A stretch of 64,000 nucleotides of DNA from Leuctra nigra (Eukaryota; Arthropoda; Insecta; Plecoptera; Leuctridae): the NCBI GenBank assembly GCA_934045905.1, contig OW203765.1, forward strand, positions 20,585,409 through 20,649,408. Direction: 5' to 3'. This document shows positions 37,165 through 48,975 of the stretch, in pieces (position 1 is the first letter of the stretch; every line of letters starts with the position of its first letter). The notes beneath the pieces were generated by a model, which searched no databases, was not told the DNA's origin, and worked only from the letters and a program-made list of their open reading frames with translations. The position numbers were made by a program, and so were the translations under genes.

Positions 37165-40100
37165 ATGTTCAAAGAAGTTAAAGATTTGTTCGCTGGGCGC
37201 GCTGAGCCAGAGAGCTATTGGGTAAGTCCATAGATTCAATCTCAGAGGTAGAAGGCCGGAAGTACATTTCAATGATTCTTGAGGTCAGCTCATAGACCAG
37301 TAATTCTTCCTTCATCCAATCATATTTGTAATGATGACATGAGTCATTTTGTAACGAATACTTCAATATAACTGTATTTGTTGAGATCAGTCAAATGACG
37401 TAGAGCTTGATTACATCATTCCAAAAGTGTGCAGCGCAAAATGGAGACAGTTGACTTCCGTCCTTATATATATGAGATACTATATAATTACGTAACTAAC
37501 TTAAAAATTATATTTCTGGCGAATTGGATTGGCTGGAAATGGTTTGCAGGCACAGGCGCGTAGGAACTTTTCATAATGGTGGGGGGGGGGGGGGGGAGTG
37601 CGACACCCGGAAGGGGGATCTGGGAGGCAAAGCCCCCAGCTTTAGCCCCGCAGGGCGTTGTTGAGAATTTAAACCAGTTAAAAGTGATTCTGGGGCTTTT
37701 AGATGCACAAACTGAAGCAAAAATCCATACAATTGTTGCCGCGCAGGAAACTTTTTTTGAATATAAATAATAATAATCTTTAATCCTTTTTTTTCCAAAT
37801 TACAGTGGGTTAAGGAGGTAAAATACAAGGGCCTAATTAATGAAACCGGCTGGCCGGGCCTGACGTTTCTTCTGTATTCTCTTCATCTTCATCATCTTCT
37901 TCTCCATCTTCAACTTCTTCTCCTCCTTCCTCCTCAACTTTTTCTACAAGTCTTCTCCATATGTCCACGTCTTCCCACCACTTTTCATCTCTGATCTTCA
38001 TCCACGACTCCCCTCTCTCTTCCACAGCCGCCACCACTCCATTCATCCACTTTGTTCTTGGTCTTCCTCTCTTTCTTTTCCCATCAATTGCTGCTCGCTC
38101 TGCCTCCCTCCTTGGAATTCTTTCCGGTGCCATTCCTTTCCATCGTCTATACCACCTCAACCTCTCTTTTCCCAATTTGAAACCTAGAGCCTCCACTCCC
38201 AGATCTTTCCTTATCTTTGTACTTCTTACCTTGTCAAGTTTTGTCAATCCTGCTAAACTTCTTAAAAACTTCATCTCTGCCCCTTGTAATTTCACTTCTT
38301 CCTTCCCTCCCATTGGCCAGGTTACTGCTGCATACGTTAAGATCGGTACAAAGTACATCTTGTACAGTAGTACCTTACACCTACGTGGCATGTCTTCGTT
38401 CCACAACAGTTTCCTCACACTCTGATAAAACCCTTCAGCCATACACACCCTCCTCTCAATCTCCTTATCCACCTTTCCATCCCTTGTCAGTACACTTCCT
38501 AAGTACTTAAACTCATCTCTCTCTTCAAGCACATCTCCTTTCAATTGTATACAGCACTTAGTCTTCTGTCTTCTCTCCATTACCATAGTTTCACTCTTCT
38601 CTCTGCTAATCTCCAATCCATACCTTTCAGTAGCCATGTCCCATCTGGTGACCTTTTCCTGCAACTCTTCTTCTGTTTCACCCCAAACCATAACATCATC
38701 TGCATATATGAATGTTCTTGTATCCCCTTTCTCATCAGGTTCTACCTTCCGTAACAACTCGTCCATAACCACGTTAAACAACATAGGTGACAATACACTT
38801 CCCTGTTTCAGCCCTTCTTTCACAACAAACCATTCCGATCTTCCAACTCCTGTTTCCACACAGCTAGTATTCATTTCATACATACTCTTTATTCTCTTAA
38901 CCAACCCCAAATCTACACCCTTATTTTCCAATCCTCTCCACACCTCTGCTCTTGGCATTCTATCGTATGCCTTAACCAAATCAAGGAAAGCCATTCTCAT
39001 AGGTTCATCCTTCTCCCATCTACTCTCCATTATCTGCCTCATAGCAAATATCAAATCCGTTGTTGACCGACCTCTAAAATATTAAAATCATTCTGGGATG
39101 TTAAACTGCTCAAATTACAACAAATAACTCCCTATTTATGCCCCCCCCCCCCCCCCCCCCACAAGGCGCTTTTTTTTAGAATTTAAACAATTTTAAAGTT
39201 ATTCTTGGACACTAAACTTAATTTTTTATGGTGAATGGGGGGTCAGCCTGCTCGAGTGGGGGGGGGGGGGGGGGGGGAGGGAGAATACACCCCTCCCCCC
39301 CTCCCCCCCCCCCACTTCCTACGCACATGTACAGGCATATCATCTGAAGATGCAAGATTTGTATTCAGGTAAAGATGCAATCTGTAAGGATTGATTGTCA
39401 ATGTACGTGACCAGCAGCCAATCGGGAACGCGATTATAGAAAAGAAGTAAATCTTTGTTACCATGGTCGAAAATGTTTTTTTTTGTTTTTTTGTTTTGTT
39501 AGGGGTACAAAAAAACTAAAAATACTCCAGTTGGACCCTCTGCAACACTAGTAAAAACAATTTACTTGATTTTTCGAATCATAGAGCCACAGATTTATTC
39601 TTTATCTATATAACCAGTAAAATTTTTAAGACATTCGAAAAAAGTAGGCTTTTTATGTATGTTTTGTGGTTTTCAATATTTTAATTAAAATACCCCCCTT
39701 CGCAGCAGTATATGCAACCTGCAGCTCACGATGTCACAATGCCACTTACAACCATATAGAACCCTTACCTAATGCATTTTCATTAATTTTTAGGAATTTT
39801 TGTTTAATTCCAAAGACGACAACAAGAGACAAGAAGTGATTTGTTTGTCATGTTAATAAAGACATTACATTTCTAAGGATAATAATTGATCACCATGAAG
39901 ACTTCTTATACCAACCACCTGTTGCATTTCTTTTTCTTGTAAATATTTACATTATTTTGTCCAGTATAAATGTAGCTAATATATATTTTTAATTCTTTCA
40001 GTGTGAAGATGAAACGTGTTTTTTTACAGATTCATCTTGACCAAATTACCTGGAATACAACATAAAGTGAGTGAATGTTAATGTGAACTGTCTCTCTGCA

Positions 40101-43100
40101 GGATGACTGGTACCCTCATCCTGATCTGGATGATCTGGCGAATTATGAGGGCCCTTATCTCACGGAAGTGGGTCTTTTGTACTTGGAGCGACCGGCAGCT
40201 CGCTTTGCCTCGTTCAAACACCTTGTAAGTTTCACTCTTATATGCAATTTTCTACATTGTTCAAGAGGTACGAAAAACCATTTTCGAGGTTAGGTCATCT
40301 ATCGTATTAAAATAAATTTTACTGGAACCTTTTGAAGACAGCAGAGAATAGGATTGAACGTATCGTCCCACATAGCGTAAATTTTCATTCATTAAAAAAC
40401 AGTGTAAATTTGGGCGGGAAAACGCCATCTTACTGGTTGGCCTGTCGACCAATGATAATAGGACACCTGGCAAATTTGACATGACATCATTGACCGGAAT
40501 GATGTTTTCCCATCAAAATATACACTGATTTTCAATTGCATATAGATGAAGGAAGCTTTACACTTTTTACTGTGAAAATAGTGTGATTTACCACTAATTA
40601 TGTTGTTATTTTGAATTATAGCTTCCACGAGCTGTCCAAGAGAGTTGGAAAGAAGATAATCCAGGCCGACACCCACACCCACGCCAACACCCGACACCCT
40701 ACCGACACCCCTCCGACGATGTCCGACGACCGCCAGATCTCCCCGCCTCGCCCCCCCATGTAAGGTTCACTCTTATATTTGCAGTTTTCGAGGTTAGGTT
40801 GTCGTATTAAAATCTAGTGGAGCGGTCGCTCCACCCAGCCAAGTCGTACTGTACAGTCTCACTCACTCAACCGAATACTGCCGAATAAACTAAGCAGAAC
40901 ACTGCGATGTTCAGGTGAGAGAGGTGAAAGTCACAGTTTGCCCGCAGAAATACATCCCGGATAATAATGATTGCGTCAAAACCCGATCGTTAAACTGAAA
41001 CGAGCTACATGTCAAAGTTTAAATTACTCTCTAATCTTTGGTTATGTAAACTGTTTCTACTTTCCAGGTTACGGATCCACGCCGACACCCACACCCACGC
41101 CAACAGCCGACACCCGAACGACACCCCTTCGCCGGTGTAAGACCACTGACAGTTCTCCCCGTCTCGATCACCCATGTAAGTTTCACTCTTATATTTGCTC
41201 AGGAGGCACGAAAAACCATTTTCGAGGTTAGGTTCTTTTGAAGATAGCAGAGAATAGGATTGAACATATCGTCCCTCAAGCGTACATTTTCATTCATTAA
41301 AAAAACATTTATTCATTTTCTTTGTAAATGAAATTCCAATGCTGTTGACATCGAAATGTTTAATGTATGCAGATGACTTGAAAATGTATAGGCCAGTGTT
41401 GATGTACGGGAGTGTGTGTCCTTGCAAAAGTACTTGGATTGCCTAAGCGTGTGGTGTAAACAGTGGAAACTGAAATTGAATATATCAAAATGTAATTCGA
41501 TTACTTTCACCAACAAAAAGTTTTTTTTTAGCTAAAGCACTTAAAATGTTAGGGTTATAAGGCGCAATTGCTTAAACTCATTTTCAAAATCCACTAATAA
41601 GCTGTTGTACACTGCTCTTGTCAGGCCACACATTGAATATGGAAGTGTTGTTACTACCAATCAACGAAAATTAAATGATTAGAAAATGTTCAAAAGCGAT
41701 TTATTAAGATGCAGTATTTTAAGTTAGGCATTCCGTATGACAATTCCTCTTATAAGTCTTGCTGTTTTAATAATAGGTTTTTAACATTGGAAGAGTGGCA
41801 TGGTAGCATGGTTTATAGTCCCCTGGTTGAACAGATTGTATATTTTTAAATCATCACTGAAAGAATTTTTAATTATTAATTGTTTTTATTCAATTGACGA
41901 GTTTCTCAACGCAAAATGTTTATAGTTATTATGATTTCTTGTACAAGCCTGTATTTAATTTGTTTGCTTTACCTAATTGTTATGTAATTGACGTGTCCAA
42001 TATCATTTGTATATGATCAAATAGGGATTAATAAAACTTGAAACTTGAAACTTGAGTTCAATTTCAATGTTCCTAGGCTGGTCTCTAGAAGTAAGCAGTT
42101 TGTAGGGTTTCAGCCAGGAGGATAGATGTTTTTAAATGTGCTGCTATCAATATACTTCAATAATCTTTTAATGACTATTTGAACTTAAATATAGTAACCT
42201 TGAGAAGTTTTAATTCTAAGTTGCATCTCAGATCAGTGATATTTTAACTTTTAGCTTGTAAAGCTTTATCACTTGACTTCGATCTGTGATATAACTGAAA
42301 TGTGAGATTTTGTTAGTTTTTATGTGTTATTTATTATCTTACCGATTGCAATGTATGTATTTTTAATGTGTTATAGTATATTTGTACTTGTGGGCGTCAG
42401 TCCGTTACAAATAAAGAATTAATAATAAAGAGTGTAAATTTGGGCGGGAAAACGCCATCTGACTGGGTGGCCTGTTGACCAATGATAATAGGACATCTAT
42501 GGCGAATTTGACATGACATCATTGACCGGAATGATGTTTTCCCACCAAAATCTCACTTCTTTTTACTCGGAAAATAGTGTGATTTACCAACAATTAGGTA
42601 TGTTGTTATTTTGAATTATAGTTTTTAATAAATTCATTCATATTCCCTATAACACGATCGCGAAATCTCTCATCTGGTCCATAGAGGTCGGACCGTCAAC
42701 GCGAAGAATGCGGCTGCCATCAACAGTGCCCTCTGCGAGATCCATCCTCGCCGACTCAAGATTGCCCATGTCCATCGCAACATTGTAGTTGCTGGATAAG
42801 AGAGAATATTCTCGAGAGGGTGGTTACGGGTATAGGCCGACACCCTTCCGACGCCTCGCCCAGCCTTGTAAGTGTCACTCTTATATTTGCTCAGGAGGCA
42901 CGAAAAACCCTTTTCGAGGTTAGGTTATCGTATTAAAATCTAGTAGAGTGGTCGCTCCACCCAGCCAAGTCGTACACACACACTCACACTCACTCAACCG
43001 AATACTGCCGAATAAACTAAGGAGCTGACCAACCACTTTTACTGTTAGCAACAACATGTCATTTTCGGCCTACTATTGTTGCAAAATATCTTAATTTCGA

Positions 43101-46100
43101 GCTATGGCCGACCCCACTCCACATACCAAATTAAGTGTGAACAATAGGTTATGCCATTTGTGGTCTAGAGGGCTGTGAAAAAAGTAAAATTACCCCCCTT
43201 TTAAAAGCTATAATGATTCTGACATCACGAAATGTTCATACGTTATTAATTGATTGGGATGAAAATGTGTAAAATAAGAGAAATTGTTTGTCTTTTTGGT
43301 CATGCAAAATATGATAGTGATCAGATTTATGAAAGACTATTTTCATTTTTCAACCTATCAGGAGATATTTATTTAAATTGTAACCAATAATTGGATTAAA
43401 AAATAGGGTATGCAACGCCCAGATATTGTCCTAGTAGGGTCGTGGAAAAATGTGTCGATCATCCCTACGCTTATACCATCCCGCCATTCAACGGAGCGCT
43501 GGTATACCACTGTACGATCTCCGTTGTATGGCGGGAGGATATAAGCGTAGGGATGATCGAGATATTATTCCAAAGCTGTACATGTGTGCAAAATTCCGGC
43601 TCGATCGAAGAAAAACTGTGACCTGTATAACCTCAAGTAGAGTCAAAAGGAATCGCTCACTTTGCTCGCTCAATGACTGGGATTTAAAGCTCAAACTTGC
43701 AAGTTCTTCAACCTTAGAACTTACAGTATTTATTTCTACACGGCTTGATATCCTGTTAATGATAATCTTCATCCTCTTGAAGGCAGACTGATTTCGTAAC
43801 TTGAGGAATAGCAGGCTTTCCATTTCTCATTGTTTTGACATGATTAAAAGAAAATTATGATTTTTTTTTCTACGTTTTAACGACTGACAGGGAGATTAAT
43901 ATTCTCTTTAAAAGTATTTTCCATAAGGTCGACATTATTCTTCAATACTAGGTCATGATACCCAAGACCATTCCTTCTTCTGTATTTTGAAGATTTTCAA
44001 TATATTATTATGATTAGTTCCATTGGCAACATAAAACAGAGTGAGTTCATTTGTTCATTTGTTGTCAGAAACTAATTGAGCGAGCGACTCCATTTGCCTC
44101 TTTTGGCACGGACCTCATTTTTTCTGTTTCTGAGGCTATACAGATCACAGTTTTTCTTCGTACATGTGTGATATTTTGCACACATGTACGGACTCTTTCT
44201 GTGCGTGGCTCTACTTTTTTTTGAAATCCTTTTATTGGTTCAAATTTAAAAAGAAATATCTTTAGATTGGTTGGTACGATCAATTTGAAATGTTGACCTG
44301 TTTTCTAAACTGTTTTCTTTGACCCCTATCAGCTGGATTCTGGGACCACGATAGCTTCCCGCTACCAAAACCACTCAAACGACTCAAATCGGCATGAGTC
44401 GTCGATAGTGGTGGATAATCTTATGTCCGGGTTAGCCCGCACATTAAAATCACTCAAAAATGAAAACAAGCCAAAAGAGCTGTATCAGCCAAGTTCGGCT
44501 GAGAGATTAACGCCAAGCACGATGCATTTTACAAGTGAAAGCGGGTCAGACAAATCTGAAATCTTCGACCCCTTTCTCAACGAGGAGGATAGGAGCAGAT
44601 ACCAGTCTCGTCAAAGGAGTCTAAATGACGACCAGAATCAGGTAAGGAGACCACCAGAGGCAAAGACTCTCTGTTTTTACTCATTTTACAAACCAAAATA
44701 TACTTGGCGCATCGTGCATATAGATAGTTAAGAAGTAAAAGCCAGATTTGAAATACACATAAAATCTACCTACATCTATACATGCCTAATGCCCTAAAAA
44801 ACGATGCGTCAAATATATTTTCGTACATTGTTGTAAGTGTATTTTGTAAGAATATCTATTAATTTTACGTCTCTAGGCGAGAAAATTTTGAAAACTGTAT
44901 TCACCAATGGGAGTAGAGAAATGTTTAGTAGTACGTTTTTCTTTCTCAAGAAATCATGTTTTTTGTAAACATTTATCAGCCTCAACCCGGCTCGTCCAGA
45001 GCACCGGACTGGCACCCTGGTGTCTTGTCCAGCACCACATTCATGAGCGTCAGCAGGCTGTCCCTCTTCGAGACGGAACTTCACGGCTCGTCCCTCCTCA
45101 GCGGGTCCCTCCTCGAGCCGGTTTCTAGTCAACTGGTAAGTCTTTGGAGAGTCCTAATATTCACCGCACTCTTTTATTTCTACGTCAGAGTGACGTCAGC
45201 CTGCAGATGACATTTTCGTGTGTTTCCGCTTATTTCCGAAGACAGCCGACTGCCGACTTGTGATTTTCTGATTCTGAAAGTTTTGGCTACTAAAGTTGCC
45301 ACTTTAGTCACCATTGAATGTGTAATTATATACTTAGACTTGAATGTGTAACCTTACCACTGTAACTTGTAAAGTTAGCATTGACTGCGTAATTAAATTC
45401 ATTGGACTAAAATATGAAATATTCTAATTTGTTTTTTTCTTTCTGACAACTTTTTTTGTAAACATTTAACAGTCTCAACCCGGCCCGCCCAGCGCCAACT
45501 TCACACGCGCTCTTCAGGAGCAACTTCAGGCCCTCATCGAGCCCGTTCCTAGTCAACAGGTAAGTGATTGTTTTCTTTTTTGCAGTTCGGAATATAAGTT
45601 CGGTATCAAGAGGTCGAAAATGATACTCCCGTGGAGCTTTTAGTTAGGAGTATGGGAACCATGATGTTCCTTGGGTCCTAGAGTGTATAAATCGCGTTGG
45701 TGCCAAAGGCGTATGCGCGTAGGAGGCTGCAGGGGGGTTGAGAGGGGGGGGGGGGGGGCGAATCTAGTTACATCATTTGCAGCCAAACGGCTAAAGTTCG
45801 TTCACTGTTAGAATATTTTTGTCGTTTTCGTTGTTCACGTCGTTCACGTGAACACTGCCCTGTCAATGGCAAGGCTTTCTTCTTTGTATTATTGAAATTG
45901 TATAAATTGTGTCAAATACACAATTTTTAATATTAGAACATATTAGAAAAATTCAATTAAATTGATTTATTTTTATCTACAGCGTATTATACTTATTTTT
46001 GGATTATTTATATATATTTACATGTGTAGGTATACAATTGTTCACTAGACTCCAGTAGTATCTACACGGCCTCCATTGCGGATCATTATTCTTACAGTGA

Positions 46101-48940
46101 ACGAACTTTAGTGATATGCATATTTTGTAAGGAAATAAAACTTGTGTAATAACATAAAGAATAAAAAAGTTATTTTGAATAAAATGCGAAAATGCTCGTT
46201 TGCTCATAATACTAATTTTTCAATTTCTTTTAACATTTTTTGAGTCAGGAGGTCCTTCCCATTACTCTCACATTTGCCAATTATACTCAATATTTTCCAA
46301 ATTTGTCTGGAAGTTGCTCTGCATCATTGCAAACAAAATGGCTATCTTTGAATTCGTTCATTAAGATGATGATAACATGCACCTAGTTTTGTGTTATTAA
46401 TTGAAAGTTCACAATGTGTTTGTTCATGATCGACACCAGTCCCAAGAAGAGCAGCAACCCTCCAAAAGCCCTACTAAAAGGGTTCAGATGGTCCTCGTGG
46501 ATCCGATTAACCTAAAACATGTGTTCCGGCGTGGCCAACAGGTAAGTGATTTACTAGATTACAAGCGGTTAAAATATTTAAAATTTAACCTAAATTGGAC
46601 CTTGTGTGGAAAAGCGCGTGTGAATAGATGGAACTAAACGAGAGAACGTGTTGGGAGTATTTGGTCGTGTAGCATGGGCTTTTGCCGCGTGCGACCGTGT
46701 TGGTAAGACCCCGTTAGAGTTATTTCAGTTGTATTATCACTCAAACATAAATTAACCTCAAAACGTGAGTTGCCTAGTTACAGCAAAAGCCACACGGTCG
46801 CACACGGGAAAAGCCCATGCTACACGGTCTAATAACCTCAAAACGTTATCTCTTTTAGTGCCATCTTTTCGCACGCGCTTTTCCCGCACAAAGGCCATTG
46901 GAATTCATCTTGAGATAATCCTTCATTCATTCAGTTTTATTTCTACAAATTGCACCATTGTACTTAGAGCCTTACAAACGAACAATGATATGGATATGTA
47001 CTAATAATTGCTTAAATATATAACATAACAACAAAATATAACAAACTATTATCTAGTAAAGAGTGTGAAAAGGTAAAAAAAACTACATTACTTGGAAATT
47101 CCCTCAACTTAAACTATTCCACTCTCTTATGCCTTTGTTAAAAAACGAATATTTTCCTACATCAGTTTTTCTCTCTTCCAACACGCATTCCCCTTCCCTT
47201 CTTTCAACATACCGGGGCCTCTCAATCTTTACATTTATATCCTTCCAGGCAATGCTACCACTCAGGGCCTTATACATACTGCACAATCTGGCTTTCCTCC
47301 TTCAATTCGCTAGCAACTCCCAATCCAAACCCTCAACCATCTCACTCACACTTTCCGGCACACTTCTAAGTTTCATTCTCAATTCATTTCTCGCTCCCCT
47401 GACCTTCACTACAATCCACTTCTTTCGTCACCACTTTCCCGTAACGTACCTGGCGGCCTTTCTCTGTGTTGCTTCAATCGCTTTAATCTTACCAATTTTA
47501 TGCGGATCCCAAACGAAACCCGCATAGTCTACAATTGGTCGAATTAAGACTTTGTATGCCATGTTTTTCACAAATTCACTAGCCCCTTTCAAATTCCACA
47601 TCACAAAAGCCAAAGTCCTGATAGTTTTTGAAATAACGTTTCTAGACTGCATTTCCTTATCCAACCTTCTATCAAGAACCACACCTAGATCCTTCGGAGC
47701 TGGAGATTTTTCATTTAGCTATAGAGTTCTTCCGTAGCAGCTACCATTGTAACAATGGGGATGGTAGTCGATATGTAGCGATGTTTATAAACGCACTATT
47801 GCAAATTGATTGGATAATACTCCTTCTTTTAGACTGTCCACGTGCTAAATAATATGTTGTATACCTACATGATCCTACATAGTTAGTTACATGAACTAAC
47901 TATAGAAGACTGACTTGAACTCTACTGCCCATTGCATGCCCTCGATGGTCGGATCAATAGGTAATAGGGTATAGATGACACAGCTAATCACACGGTCTGA
48001 TCGTGAGATAGACTGAGCTATCGTAGCTTGCGCGTAAAGCTTTGCAGTATCGATATTAGTGAAACATGACCATGTAATGATGTCGAATTACCGCTTGGCG
48101 CTTGGTCAGTTCAGATTTCTAGTGGGAAAATGTCCATAAAAATTTACCTTGTTACAGGTGTCACTTTGTTACAAATTTTACCCTATATAGCATAAAGTTG
48201 CACCACAAAGCACGATAAATATGACAAAACTTGTAGTTTACTTAGTTGTTTCTACTTTTATGATACAAATATGTCTTTAAAAAAACGATGAGCCCAGTCC
48301 TTTTAAAAGTATTTTTCTGTTGTTTACATTATTTATTTCAAGGTGCGATTAAATAATTGGAAATTTCAATGAATTGTCTCCTTTTTTAATCACTCTTTTT
48401 CAGTGCTGATTTTTATTTTTTTTCCTTCCTTTTTTATAGTTGACAGAGACTTGGCTGCCATTTTTGCAAAGAGTATTTTTTCTGGGTAATTGCTACTTTA
48501 ATAATAAGATCTGGTCTATATTATAGATCGTATTATAGATCTGGGCACTGTTACAGAAGGCAGCCAAGAAACCACCCACACCGAGCCAGTCTGCAGGCAT
48601 TTCATACCTCTATGCGCCAAGCTTTGCAGACGACAGCGCGGAGACATCGGGATGGAAAACTGAAGAGGATGTTGTTCCTGTGAGTTTAGTTGAACCATCA
48701 GTGTCAAAATGCTCTTCTCATTGGGCTACATATTGAGCGAGCGACTCCATTCTTTACTTTTGGACACTTTCACTGTTATTTGTGTTTGTTTGTTTGTTGT
48801 TTGTTTGTTTGCCTTTTTAGATTTGTGTTCAGACACGTCTAAAATGATATACAAATATGTTTCATGTGTTCCTGATTTCAAAAATATGTGTTTCGTTTTG
48901 TCTGAAAATATCTTTTTCGCATTTTTTTAATGAATTCAGT

Positions 48941-48975
<35 letters not shown>

